Under the pieces are notes generated by a model, which worked only from the letters and a program-made list of their open reading frames with translations, made no database searches and was not told where the DNA came from. Made by a program: the position numbers and the translations under genes. A stretch of 64,000 nucleotides of DNA from Mucilaginibacter inviolabilis (GTDB lineage: Bacteria > Bacteroidota > Bacteroidia > Sphingobacteriales > Sphingobacteriaceae), in assembly GCF_011089895.1 (NCBI RefSeq), contig NZ_JAANAT010000001.1:2976001-3040000 (forward strand), written 5' to 3'. Shown one piece after another: positions 34,803 through 43,766 of this stretch. Numbering within the stretch: the stretch's first letter is position 1; every line of letters starts with the position of its first letter.

Positions 34803-36806
34803 ATGAAAAAACCTTTACTCTTTATTATCACTGTTTTAACCGCGCTCAACCTATCTCATTTAAATGCTCAGGCTCAAGACAGGGACACCTCCAAACATGT
34901 TTTCCAGTTGGGGCAGGTGAATATCATCGGTACAAAAGATAGTTTACGATCTGATAAGCTAAGTTCGGGCACCATTAACCGGTATAACCGCTTAACCGTT
35001 TCCAGCGCTCTGAACCTGCTGCCTGGTGTTACCTTAACAGCTGTGGGCCCAAGGAATGAATCGGCAGTAAGCATCCGCGGGTTCGATGTGCGTTCGGTTC
35101 CTATTTACCTGGATGGTGTGCCGCTATACGTACCTTACGATGGTTATGTTGATCTGGCACGGTTCAATACCTTCAACTTATCAGAAATACAGATTGCCAA
35201 AGGCTATTCTTCGGTTTTGTATGGCCCAAATGCCGAAGGCGGTGCTATCAACCTCATCAGCCGTAAACCCGTAAAACCTTTTGAGCTGAGTGCCATTGCC
35301 GGTTGGCTAAGCGGCGGTTACAGGCTAAATACCAATATAGGCTCCAACCTGGGTAAGGTTTATTACGAAATCTCGGCCTCGCAGTTAAAACGTAACTGGT
35401 ACCCGCTGTCGCATGATTTTGTGCCTACTAAAAATGAAGATGGCGGCCATCGCGATAACTCCTACAATAATGATGTGGCCGTAAGCGGCAAAGTTGGCTT
35501 TACCCCTACCGCCAACCAGGAATATGCCGTGGGTTACAGCTATCAGCATGGCACCAAAGGAACTCCCGTTTATACCGGCGATGATACGGCTAACCCGCTG
35601 TTTAAAAGTCCGCGTTACTGGAAATGGCCCAACTGGGATACCCAGAGTCTTTATTTGATCAGCAATAACCGCATCAACAGCACCAACGTGATCAAAACCC
35701 GCTGGTATTATGATCAGTTTAAAAACAACCTGCAAAGTTTTGATAATGCCTCCTACAACAGCATGACCAAACCGTATGCCTTCACCAGTATTTACAATGA
35801 CTACACGCTGGGCAGCAGTATCATGTTTGAAAATACCAGCTTAAAAAACAACAGTTTCAGTGTAGCGGGTCATTTTAAACAGGATGTGCACCGCGAGCAT
35901 AATGTAGGCGAACCCGTAAGGCGCGACGCGGACAACAACTTTACCGTTGGCGCCGAGGATACTTATCACCTCACATCGGCCTTAAAAGCCAATGCTGGGA
36001 TAAGTTATATGAACAGGCACAGCATTGATGCCCAGCAATACACCAACAATGTGGTGAGCCAGCTACCGGCCAACAGCAACAGCGCCTGGAACTTACAAGG
36101 CTTATTACAATACGATATAGACAGCACGAATGCTATTACACTTTCGGTGGCCCGCAAAACCCGTTTTGCTACCATCAAAGACAGGTACTCGTATAAATTT
36201 GGAACTTTTATCCCCAATCCTAACCTGAAAGCAGAGAACGCTTTAAATTATGACCTGAGCTATCATACGTTACTGAGCGGCAAACTATCGGTACAGGCAT
36301 CCTTATTTTACAGCAAGATTGGCAACCTGATCCAAACCGTAAACAATGTGCAGGTTGACCCTAAAACGGGCACCAACCTGTCGCAGGTGCAAAATGTGGG
36401 TCGCGCGGAGTATTATGGCGCTGAGCTGGCCTTGGGTTATCCCATTGCCGACCAGGTGCGGATAGATGCCAATTACACCTATCTGAAACGTAATAACCTT
36501 TCAAGCCCATCTATTTACCTCACCGATGTACCACAAAACAAAGTATTTGGTTCGGTGCAATACTCCCCTATCAAAAAACTGTACGTCATGGCATCGGAGG
36601 AGTATAATTCTAAAAGATACAGCACCAGCTACGGCACCGTATCCGGCGGATTTGCACTTACCAATGTCAAGGCTCATTTAACACTGGTTAAAGGATTTTC
36701 GATTGAAGGTGGTGTAAACAACCTGTTTGATAAAAACTATACCCTGGTAGAAGGTTTCCCCGAAGCCGGGCGTAATTATTTTGCGAATGTGATTTTTAGT
36801 TATTGA
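34803..36806 (+). CDS. TonB-dependent receptor, probable ModE target
   Basis: Outer-membrane TonB-dependent transporter of 667 residues, shorter than SusC and without the SusC N-terminal domain. Signal peptide ends NAQAQ. The plug contains GQVNIIGTKD, VSSALNLLPGVTLTAVGPRN and ESAVSIRGFDVRSVPIYLDG, then YGPNAEGGAINLISRKP. The barrel ends with the classical aromatic terminus YFANVIFSY. ATG 34803 is chosen over TTG 34797. The ModE box just upstream suggests uptake of an oxyanion such as molybdate or tungstate, or of a Mo-ligand complex; this is inference. Peroxidase and molybdopterin-fold genes follow. Confidence 0.93.
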   Translation: MKKPLLFIITVLTALNLSHLNAQAQDRDTSKHVFQLGQVNIIGTKDSLRSDKLSSGTINRYNRLTVSSALNLLPGVTLTAVGPRNESAVSIRGFDVRSVPIYLDGVPLYVPYDGYVDLARFNTFNLSEIQIAKGYSSVLYGPNAEGGAINLISRKPVKPFELSAIAGWLSGGYRLNTNIGSNLGKVYYEISASQLKRNWYPLSHDFVPTKNEDGGHRDNSYNNDVAVSGKVGFTPTANQEYAVGYSYQHGTKGTPVYTGDDTANPLFKSPRYWKWPNWDTQSLYLISNNRINSTNVIKTRWYYDQFKNNLQSFDNASYNSMTKPYAFTSIYNDYTLGSSIMFENTSLKNNSFSVAGHFKQDVHREHNVGEPVRRDADNNFTVGAEDTYHLTSALKANAGISYMNRHSIDAQQYTNNVVSQLPANSNSAWNLQGLLQYDIDSTNAITLSVARKTRFATIKDRYSYKFGTFIPNPNLKAENALNYDLSYHTLLSGKLSVQASLFYSKIGNLIQTVNNVQVDPKTGTNLSQVQNVGRAEYYGAELALGYPIADQVRIDANYTYLKRNNLSSPSIYLTDVPQNKVFGSVQYSPIKKLYVMASEEYNSKRYSTSYGTVSGGFALTNVKAHLTLVKGFSIEGGVNNLFDKNYTLVEGFPEAGRNYFANVIFSY

Positions 36807-36818
36807 TAAAAGTCGGAT

Positions 36819-36891
36819 GTCATGCTGAGCTTGTCGAAGCATGGTGGGCAGGGCCTCTACGCGCGCCCTTCGACAGGCTCAGGGTGACAGC
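36819..36891. repeat. REP-like palindrome (GTCATGCTGA type)
   Basis: TGTCATGCTGAGCTTGTCGA pairs imperfectly with a downstream TCGACAGGCTCAGGGTGACA arm. It lies between the TonB receptor and the cytochrome c peroxidase genes. Confidence 0.75.
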
Positions 36892-36935
36892 CCCTTTTAA
36901 CATGACACAAGGCCAGTATTTAAGTAAATTTGTTC

Positions 36936-38081
36936 ATGCACCAACTCAAACATAACCCACTTTTAAGCCGGCAAAGCCTCAGAAAAGGCCGGGTTATGTT
37001 CCTGCTGCTCATCTTTGTTATAGTATCCGGTTGGTGTTATGTAGATGGCGGTATCGAAACAGGCCCATACAACCTGGTATATCCGGCCAACTTTGGGAAC
37101 CGTATCCAGATCCCGGCTGATAATCCTACTACTAAACAAGGTGTTTACCTGGGTCGGATGCTTTTTTATGAAACCAAACTTTCGGCTAACAACAAGCTTT
37201 CCTGTAGTAGTTGTCATCAGCAGGATAAGGCTTTTACCGATGGACGAGCATTTAGTCCGGGAGTAGATGGTGTATTGACGCCACGCAATTCCATGTCGCT
37301 GGTTAATTTATTGTGGGCGCGCAGGTTGTTTTGGGATGGCCGGGCTAATGGACTGGAAGAACAGGCTGTTACGCCACTGACCAACCCACACGAAATGGGG
37401 CAGGCATTAAGCATTTCGGCACAACGGCTTAGTCAAACAGCCAACTACCCAGTCCTGTTTAAATTGGTTTATGGAGACGAAAAGATCACCGGCGACAAGA
37501 TAGTAAAAGCCCTATCGCAGTTTGAGCGTACGCTGATATCAGCCAATTCTCACTATGATCAGTACCTGCGCGGTGCTTATCAACCTACACCCGACGAATT
37601 GAAGGGCATAGAGTTGTTTAACACGGCACCTCAGCCCGAGAAAGGTATCCGCGGAGCCAATTGCAGCCATTGCCATGGTGGCCCAAAAACTTATATGGAA
37701 TTGTTTCATAATAACGGCCTGGACAGCCTGCCGAAAGACTCCGGCATAGAAAAGCTGACTGCTTTAGCCACCGATCGCGGTCGTTTTAAGGTGCCAACCT
37801 TACGCAATGTAGCCCTTACGGCACCCTACATGCACGACGGCCGGTTTAAAACCCTGGATGAAGTGATTGATCATTACAGCGAACACATTGAGCAGTCGCC
37901 CGCGTTAAGCTCCTTTCTGCGTGGTGAATCCAACGAAGCCGGTGGTAAAAGTTTAAAACTAAATTCAATAGAGAAAAAACAGTTGATCGCCTTTTTGAAC
38001 ATGCTTACCGATTCGGCATTTATCACCAATCCTGCATTTTCAGATCCGCATATACTATCCACAAAAAATAAAAAGCATTAG
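36936..38081 (+). CDS. Di-heme cytochrome c peroxidase (CcpA/MauG family)
   Basis: Periplasmic di-heme protein of 381 residues. An N-terminal hydrophobic segment (MFLLLIFVIVSGWCYV, about 22-37) anchors or exports it. Two heme c motifs are present: CSSCH at residues 90-94 and CSHCH at 243-247. The C-terminal GRFKVPTLRNVALTAPYMHD is a family hallmark and includes the conserved Met heme ligand. It reduces hydrogen peroxide using electrons from a small cytochrome, or oxidises another substrate in the MauG manner. It is followed after 10 bases by the molybdopterin-fold gene. Confidence 0.92.
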   Translation: MHQLKHNPLLSRQSLRKGRVMFLLLIFVIVSGWCYVDGGIETGPYNLVYPANFGNRIQIPADNPTTKQGVYLGRMLFYETKLSANNKLSCSSCHQQDKAFTDGRAFSPGVDGVLTPRNSMSLVNLLWARRLFWDGRANGLEEQAVTPLTNPHEMGQALSISAQRLSQTANYPVLFKLVYGDEKITGDKIVKALSQFERTLISANSHYDQYLRGAYQPTPDELKGIELFNTAPQPEKGIRGANCSHCHGGPKTYMELFHNNGLDSLPKDSGIEKLTALATDRGRFKVPTLRNVALTAPYMHDGRFKTLDEVIDHYSEHIEQSPALSSFLRGESNEAGGKSLKLNSIEKKQLIAFLNMLTDSAFITNPAFSDPHILSTKNKKH

Positions 38082-38091
38082 ATTTATATCC

Positions 38092-38583
38092 ATGAAAAAA
38101 CAACTCCTGATAGCCTGCATCGCTTTTTTAAGCTTTACAACTATTCCTTTTATATCTCAAGCACAAACCATTAAAATAAGTGGTGAAGTAAGTACACCAT
38201 TAACTATCGACGCTGCCTATCTGCAAAAATTCACCCAAACAACCGTGGTGCGTAAAGACAGGGACGGGAAAGATCATACCTATAGTGGGGTTATCCTGTC
38301 GGAGATACTGAAGAACGCGGGTGTTACTTTAGGCCCAGAGCTCAAAGGAGAGAATCTGACTAAATACTTACTGGTTGAAGCTAGTGACGGCTACCAGGTG
38401 ATCTTCGCGCTGGCTGAACTGGATAAAAGCTTTACCGACAGAACCATCATCCTGGCAGATAAGGTTGACGGTGCCCCACTTGCCCCCGCCGATGGCCCCT
38501 ACCGCATTATTGTACAAGACGAAAAGAAACCTGCCCGCTGCATTAAGCAAGTAACGGCAATGCAGGTGCATTTTGTGAAGTAA
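38092..38583 (+). CDS. Small periplasmic oxidoreductase molybdopterin-binding-fold protein
   Basis: A 163-residue exported protein (signal peptide ending ISQAQ). It matches the stand-alone oxidoreductase molybdopterin-binding domain family, with ISGEVSTPLTIDAAYLQKF, the VILSEILKNAGV segment, EASDGYQVIFALAELD and DGPYRIIVQDEKKPARCIKQ. The cysteine near residue 152 in ARCIKQ is not at the usual Mo-ligating position seen in YedY/sulfite oxidase, and the protein is much shorter, so cofactor binding is uncertain. Tight spacing to the peroxidase gene and the upstream ModE box point to a molybdenum-linked operon. Confidence 0.85.
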   Translation: MKKQLLIACIAFLSFTTIPFISQAQTIKISGEVSTPLTIDAAYLQKFTQTTVVRKDRDGKDHTYSGVILSEILKNAGVTLGPELKGENLTKYLLVEASDGYQVIFALAELDKSFTDRTIILADKVDGAPLAPADGPYRIIVQDEKKPARCIKQVTAMQVHFVK

Positions 38584-38647
38584 CAAGATTAATTATTGAA
38601 TTAGTGATTTAGTGAATTACTGATTAGGAACAACCTTTTTTCCTTTT

Positions 38648-38910
38648 TTGTCAGCAGTTAAGCTTCGGGCGAAAGCGGGCAGAACAATGGTGGCCTGTGC
38701 GGATGCGGGGCATAGCAAGTTTTTGCTGAAGCGCAGGGAAACGCGGGAACAAAGTGGGGCAAAATAATTGCAGCCCTGGTTCTGACTGATTTGGAGGGCA
38801 AAGGCCTTGTGCCGTAAAGAAGCATTTCTGCTGAAAGCCTTTTGGTTACTTTGTGGCGACAAAGTGACTGGCCCTCCCGCGGCCAAGAGCGGGTATACGC
38901 CATGCCTACC
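38648..38910. repeat. Dispersed ~250-bp repeat, copy 1
   Basis: Shares long near-identical stretches with 56404-56720 in the same orientation. Common landmarks are AAGCTTCGGGCGAAAGCGGG, CATAGCAAGTTTTTGCTGAA, GTGGGGCAAAATAATTGC and AAGAAGCATTTCTGCTGA, then GGTTACTTTGT-ACAAAGT. A minus-strand frame conserved in both copies reads LRFSKNLLCPASAQATIVLP, but length and ends differ. It fills the gap between the molybdopterin-fold gene and the convergent ankyrin gene. Confidence 0.75.
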
Positions 38911-38958
38911 AACGAATATATTCTTCGCTCCGCCCAGAATGACAAAACAGAAGTATGA

Positions 38959-39606
38959 TCAACCCAATATCTCTGCAATTTCTTCAAAACCCTTTTCGCG
39001 GGCCAGATCGGCGGGGAGCTTGCCGCCTTCCATACGTACATTGGTAATGGCGCCATGCTCCAGCAGCAGGATCAGCATTTCGATGTTACCATTTTGAGCA
39101 GCTGAATGTATAGGAGTGGCACCTGCCTGTTGCTTTACGTTTACCTGCGCACCGTTTTCAACCAGCAAACGGGCTATGGCAGTATAATTACCGGCGCAGG
39201 CAGAGTGTATAGGCGCAACCCGGAAACCATTGTTTGATGGTAAGTTAACATCGGCGCCATTAGTCACCAGGTAACGGGCAACCGCCTCATGACCAAAATA
39301 ACAGGCCAAACCAAGTGGGGTAAAACCATCGGAGGCGTGATCGTTAATCGTATCAGGATTGGTTTCAACAAAATGACTTACTACTTCCAACTTCCCGGCA
39401 GCAGCTGCTTCAAATAAGGTGATCTGGTTAACGTATCTCAACAACACATCAGTAACCTCAGGCTTTTTGTAATAACAAGATAACATTAATGGCGAAACCT
39501 GGTGGCTGGTTATGGTAGTGGCCAGCGTGGGGCTTTGCATCAGTAAGGCTTCCAGCTTACCCAGGTCGGCGGTGGTGATGTATTGTTCCAGCTTTTCTAT
39601 ACTCAT
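38959..39606 (-). CDS. Ankyrin-repeat protein
   Basis: A 215-residue cytosolic protein of about six ankyrin repeats. Clear units include DGFTPLGLACYFGHEAVARY, APIHSACAGNYTAIARLLVE and ATPIHSAAQNGNIEMLILLL, each with the TPLHxA-like turn. It has no other domain. Ankyrin proteins mediate protein binding; no partner is evident. ATG 39606 is chosen; an ATG three codons upstream (39615) and a TTG at 39630 are alternatives. It is divergent from ftsK. Confidence 0.88.
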   Translation of the reverse strand: MSIEKLEQYITTADLGKLEALLMQSPTLATTITSHQVSPLMLSCYYKKPEVTDVLLRYVNQITLFEAAAAGKLEVVSHFVETNPDTINDHASDGFTPLGLACYFGHEAVARYLVTNGADVNLPSNNGFRVAPIHSACAGNYTAIARLLVENGAQVNVKQQAGATPIHSAAQNGNIEMLILLLEHGAITNVRMEGGKLPADLAREKGFEEIAEILG

Positions 39607-39813
39607 GGTGTACATTGGTGTAAGCCGCAACTACATGGGCTATGCTTTTAATAAGGCTCTTTTACGAGGATCGTACCAGATGGTTTTCAATAATACTAAA
39701 AAATAAAAATACGATTAAATAATTGTTTAATCTGCTAACTTTATGTGAGTGAATTTAGGATTTACATTGATTTGGGATTAACCACCAAGTCCTAAATCCC
39801 GTGAAATTTTGTG

Positions 39814-39821
39814 TAAGTTTG
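39814..39821 (+). promoter_or_regulatory. Candidate -7 promoter element of ftsK
   Basis: TAAGTTTG matches TAnnTTTG, 25 bases before the ftsK start. No convincing -33 element was found. Confidence 0.35.
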
Positions 39822-39845
39822 CAGTAAAAGGATGTTACATCAGCG

Positions 39846-42407
39846 ATGCCGGTAAAAGGAAATCAGTTTAAATCAAATAGTTTTAAGGACGATAATCAGC
39901 CCCGCCAAACGGGAAAAGTTGAAAAGGAAAGAGCGCCAAAGCGCAGGCTGCCCAGCATGCCGCGCCTGGATATGGAGAATGGGAAGACGGTTAAAATAGC
40001 AGGCTTACTGTCGCTTTTGATGTCGATCTTTTTCCTGATAGCCTTCACCTCTTACCTGTTCACCTGGCAGGAAGACCAGAGTTATATATCAACCACCAAC
40101 GGCGGCTGGCATAACCTGGCTACAGGCAAAACCGTGCAGGAAATTGCCGATACCGGCAACCCGCAGATAGCACAAAACTGGCTGGGTAAATTTGGCGCAT
40201 TGCTTAGCAACCAGTTTATTTATGAATGGTTTGGTGTGGCCTCGTTCCTGTTTGTGTTCATCTTTTTTGTGATCGGTTACCGCCTGCTCTTTAAGGTAAG
40301 GTTGTTTTCCATTATCAAAACATTGGGTTATACCCTGTTTAGTATCGTATTTATTTCTACCACTATAGCTTATTTTCACGCTTTTATTATTGATTATCCG
40401 CATTACCTGGAGGGTGGTTTTGGCTACTGGACAAATCGTTTGCTGGATGCGCAGATCGGCCCGGCGGGTACGGGTGGTTTCCTGGTATTTGCCGCACTTA
40501 CAGTACTGGTAATTGCCTATAATATTGACTTTAAACTACCGCAACGTAAAAACCGACCGGCAGCACCAATAGCTGTTGATGAAGTGTCGCCAGAGCCGGT
40601 TGAAATGACAGAGGAAGAACCTTCTATTCCGTTGGAATGGCCACGGGGTAATAATCGCATCAAGGAAACGCATGTGACATCCATTATGCCCGAACCCAGG
40701 CAACAGCAACAACCATTGGAACAAACGCCCATTTATCACGAGCCGGTTGTGCTTAAGCCATCATCAACACATGAACCGGAGGAGGAAACCGAGATTCCGC
40801 TTACTATTGATACCAATCGTCCGCTGCCTGAACTCAATGTAGAAAAAACCGACGACGACAAAGCCAAAGATCTGGTAAATCAGTTTGGCATTTATGACCA
40901 TAAACTCGACCTGGCAACATACAAAATGCCGCACCTGGAACTGTTAGAGAACCACGGATCGAATAAAATATCAGTTAACGCCGAAGAGCTGGAAGCCAAC
41001 AAGAACAAAATTGTTGAAACGCTGAATCATTATAATATCGAGATCGATAAGATCAAGGCTACCATCGGGCCAACGGTTACGTTGTATGAGATCATCCCGG
41101 CGCCGGGTGTGCGTATCTCCAAGATCAAAAACCTGGAAGATGATATCGCCCTGAGTTTGGCGGCATTGGGCATCCGTATCATCGCGCCAATGCCAGGTAA
41201 GGGAACTATCGGTATCGAGGTGCCAAATCAGAACCCCGAAATGGTATCGATGCGCTCGATCCTATCGACAGAGAAATTCCAGAACACTACGATGGACCTG
41301 CCCATCGCCCTCGGTAAAACCATATCCAACGAGGTATTTATTGCCGATTTGGCCAAGATGCCACACTTATTGGTGGCTGGTGCTACCGGTCAGGGTAAAT
41401 CGGTTGGTATCAATGCCATATTGGTTTCGCTGCTGTATAAAAAGCATCCTGCGGAACTAAAATTTGTACTGGTAGATCCCAAAAAGGTGGAGCTTACGCT
41501 TTTCCGTAAAATTGAAAGACACTTCCTGGCTAAGCTCCCTGACGAAGGCGATGCCATTATTACCGATACCAAAAAGGTGGTGAATACGCTCAACTCGCTT
41601 TGTATCGAGATGGATCAGCGTTATGACCTGCTGAAAGATGCACAAGTACGTAACCTGAAAGAGTATAACGCCAAATTTGTAAACCGTAAGATCAGCGATC
41701 CGGAAAAACACCGCTACCTGCCATTCATCGTACTGGTGATTGACGAGTTTGCCGATTTGATGATGACCGCCGGTAAAGAGGTGGAAATGCCGATAGCCCG
41801 TATTGCCCAGCTGGCCCGTGCCGTAGGTATACACCTGGTTATTGCCACACAACGTCCATCAGTTAATATCATTACGGGTACTATTAAAGCCAATTTCCCG
41901 TCAAGACTGGCATTCAGGGTACTTTCCAAGATCGATTCACGCACCATTCTTGATGCCGGTGGCGCTGATCAATTGATCGGTCGCGGGGATATGCTGTTTA
42001 GTACGGGCAGCGACCTGATTCGTTTGCAATGTGCCTTTGTGGATACTCCGGAGGTTGAAGCCATTTCAGATTTTATTGGAAACCAAAAAGGTTATCCAAC
42101 CGCCCTGTTCCTGCCCGAATATGTGGGTGAAGGCGAAACCAGCAGCGCTAAAGAATATGATCCGGATGATCGCGATCCGATGTTTGAAGAGGCTGCCCGC
42201 CTTATCGTGATGCACCAACAGGGCTCCACTTCACTCATCCAGCGTAAAATGAAACTGGGCTATAACCGTGCCGGCAGAATCATTGACCAATTAGAGGCCG
42301 CAGGTATTGTAGGCGCTTTTGAAGGCAGCAAGGCCCGCGATGTACTTTATCCCGATGAATACAGCCTGGAACGCTATCTGGAAACCCTTCAAAAACCCAA
42401 AGATTAA
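39846..42407 (+). CDS. ftsK: FtsK/SpoIIIE DNA translocase
   Basis: Septal DNA pump of 853 residues that segregates chromosome termini at division. Four N-terminal membrane helices (about residues 50-225) are followed by a Pro/Glu-rich linker (about 235-335). The motor domain has Walker A GATGQGKSVGINA (about 511-523) and Walker B VLVIDEFADLMM (about 630). The C-terminal gamma winged helix, which reads KOPS-type sites, is present (GSTSLIQRKMKLGYNRAGRI, about 800). The linker is short compared with E. coli FtsK, as in most Bacteroidota. LolA follows, a conserved pairing in the phylum. Confidence 0.96.
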   Translation: MPVKGNQFKSNSFKDDNQPRQTGKVEKERAPKRRLPSMPRLDMENGKTVKIAGLLSLLMSIFFLIAFTSYLFTWQEDQSYISTTNGGWHNLATGKTVQEIADTGNPQIAQNWLGKFGALLSNQFIYEWFGVASFLFVFIFFVIGYRLLFKVRLFSIIKTLGYTLFSIVFISTTIAYFHAFIIDYPHYLEGGFGYWTNRLLDAQIGPAGTGGFLVFAALTVLVIAYNIDFKLPQRKNRPAAPIAVDEVSPEPVEMTEEEPSIPLEWPRGNNRIKETHVTSIMPEPRQQQQPLEQTPIYHEPVVLKPSSTHEPEEETEIPLTIDTNRPLPELNVEKTDDDKAKDLVNQFGIYDHKLDLATYKMPHLELLENHGSNKISVNAEELEANKNKIVETLNHYNIEIDKIKATIGPTVTLYEIIPAPGVRISKIKNLEDDIALSLAALGIRIIAPMPGKGTIGIEVPNQNPEMVSMRSILSTEKFQNTTMDLPIALGKTISNEVFIADLAKMPHLLVAGATGQGKSVGINAILVSLLYKKHPAELKFVLVDPKKVELTLFRKIERHFLAKLPDEGDAIITDTKKVVNTLNSLCIEMDQRYDLLKDAQVRNLKEYNAKFVNRKISDPEKHRYLPFIVLVIDEFADLMMTAGKEVEMPIARIAQLARAVGIHLVIATQRPSVNIITGTIKANFPSRLAFRVLSKIDSRTILDAGGADQLIGRGDMLFSTGSDLIRLQCAFVDTPEVEAISDFIGNQKGYPTALFLPEYVGEGETSSAKEYDPDDRDPMFEEAARLIVMHQQGSTSLIQRKMKLGYNRAGRIIDQLEAAGIVGAFEGSKARDVLYPDEYSLERYLETLQKPKD

Positions 42408-42563
42408 ACCTATTCAAATTTATTTACTCTAACAGAGTAACTATTAACAATAATAGTTGTTGATGTAAAAAACACTGATGAAACCATCATGAGCCGCCGT
42501 CAAAAAAAACAAATGAATATGCTCGTGATAGCTTCATTACCAATAAAAAAACAGATTATTTTA

Positions 42564-43241
42564 ATGAAAAAGATACTCCTTTATTCCATTTTAGCTATAA
42601 GCACCTGCAGCCCCGCTTTCGCCCAAAAAGATACACAAGCTAAAGCTATATTAAACCAGGTAAGCCAAAAGTATAAATCATACGATGCTATCAAGACAGA
42701 TTTTAGTTTTACGCTCGATAATCCACAGGCTGGCGTTAAAGAAACCCAGAACGGCACTTTAATTTCAAAAGCAAAATCGGGCAAATACCGGGTAACCCTT
42801 TATGCTTCGACCGGTGGAAAAGATGTAGACAAGGAAATCATCAACGATGGCAAAACCCAATGGACCTACCTCAAAAAAGATAAAGAAGTACAGGTTGGCG
42901 ACGCGCCAAAAGGCACAGATGGTGTTAGCAACCCCTCACAAATTTTCACCATCTATGAACATGGTTACAAATACTTGTACACCGGTGAGCAAAAAATAGG
43001 TGGAAAAGCCTATCAGGTCATCGACCTGACCCCCGAAAACGAAAAACAAAATATTTTTAAGGTCCGCCTGTTGATAGACAAAGCCAAAAAACAGATTTAC
43101 AGCGCGCAACTGTTTGATAAAAACGGTAATAAATACAACTACACCGTACGCAGCTTTACCCCGAATGCCCAAATTGCCGACGCCACATTTGCATGGGACG
43201 CCAAAGGCCACCCGGGTGTGGAATTAGTTGACCTGAGATAA
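42564..43241 (+). CDS. lolA: LolA-like outer membrane lipoprotein carrier protein
   Basis: Periplasmic chaperone of 225 residues that ferries lipoproteins from the LolCDE complex to the outer membrane. Signal peptide MKKILLYSILAISTC-SPAFA-Q is unambiguous from ATG 42564; an upstream frame to 42489 is rejected because it would precede this signal. Family features are the early LNQVSQKYKSYDAIKTDFSF, the NDGKTQWTYLKKDKEVQV strand pair and a C-terminal DATFAWDAKGHPGVELVDLR. It lies 156 bases after ftsK and is followed by a strong terminator. Confidence 0.9.
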   Translation: MKKILLYSILAISTCSPAFAQKDTQAKAILNQVSQKYKSYDAIKTDFSFTLDNPQAGVKETQNGTLISKAKSGKYRVTLYASTGGKDVDKEIINDGKTQWTYLKKDKEVQVGDAPKGTDGVSNPSQIFTIYEHGYKYLYTGEQKIGGKAYQVIDLTPENEKQNIFKVRLLIDKAKKQIYSAQLFDKNGNKYNYTVRSFTPNAQIADATFAWDAKGHPGVELVDLR

Positions 43242-43287
43242 GATTAGGTTTTACGTTGGCCGTAATAAATTTTACGTTTGATATTTA

Positions 43288-43324
43288 ACAAGAAGAGCGA
43301 TGATAAAATCATCGCTCTTCTTGT
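43288..43324 (+). terminator. Strong intrinsic terminator after lolA
   Basis: Perfect 17-bp stem, ACAAGAAGAGCGATGAT / ATCATCGCTCTTCTTGT, with a three-base loop and a TTTTT run. Confidence 0.9.
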
Positions 43325-43329
43325 TTTTA

Positions 43330-43452
43330 GTTCCCTCCCAAGGGAGGGGTGCGGCTGGCTTGAGCGCAATGGCAGGGAGGGGTTTCTGCAAGAGGTGATT
43401 ACCCGGCGATGAAACCCCTACCTCCCCTTCCCCAAGGAAGGGATCGCACTAA
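43330..43452. repeat. Dispersed GGGAGGG-type repeat (type C)
   Basis: Contains CCCTCCCAAGGGAGGG, GGGAGGGGTTTCTGCA and CCCCTTCCCCAAGGAAGGG, the same motifs as at 8571-8702 and 56310-56353. It lies between lolA and the convergent DUF1456 gene. Confidence 0.65.
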
Positions 43453-43498
43453 CCCTATTTCCTTTTATGTAGTGAACAAAAACGTCCAACCTAAATCC

Positions 43499-43750
43499 CT
43501 ATTTCCCTTCCACCTTAGGTGCCCTTTTATCAGGCATAGGGCCGCGTTGATGAATGATGAGGCCATTCAGAAAATTGCGCAGGATCTGGTCGCCGCAAGG
43601 CTTAAAATTGGGGTGATCGTCGGCACGGAAAATGGCACCCAGTTCCGTTTTGGTGATGCGGAAGTTAACCAGTTCCAAAACTTTTACAATATCATCATCG
43701 GTAAATTTCATCGCTACACGTAGCTTTTTCATGATATCATTATTGCTCAT
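43499..43750 (-). CDS. DUF1456 (YehS-like) protein, half-length
   Basis: An 83-residue protein of the DUF1456/YehS family. The segment MKKLRVAMKFTDDDIVKVLE, then VNFRITKTELGAIFRADDHP and RNFLNGLIIHQRG match one repeat of the family, which is normally about 150 residues with two such repeats. Here only one repeat remains and the protein ends in a basic tail, so it may dimerise to replace the double unit. Function is unknown. It starts 16 bases after the stop of the upstream helicase gene, suggesting co-transcription. Confidence 0.82.
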   Translation of the reverse strand: MSNNDIMKKLRVAMKFTDDDIVKVLELVNFRITKTELGAIFRADDHPNFKPCGDQILRNFLNGLIIHQRGPMPDKRAPKVEGK

Positions 43751-43766
43751 GCTCTTCTCAGTTTTA

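Noticed and set aside
38617-38886. Minus-strand frame encoding LRFSKNLLCPASAQATIVLP as a gene
   Set aside because: It lies inside a dispersed repeat, has different ends in the two copies, and has no start context or domain. Kept as a repeat property only.
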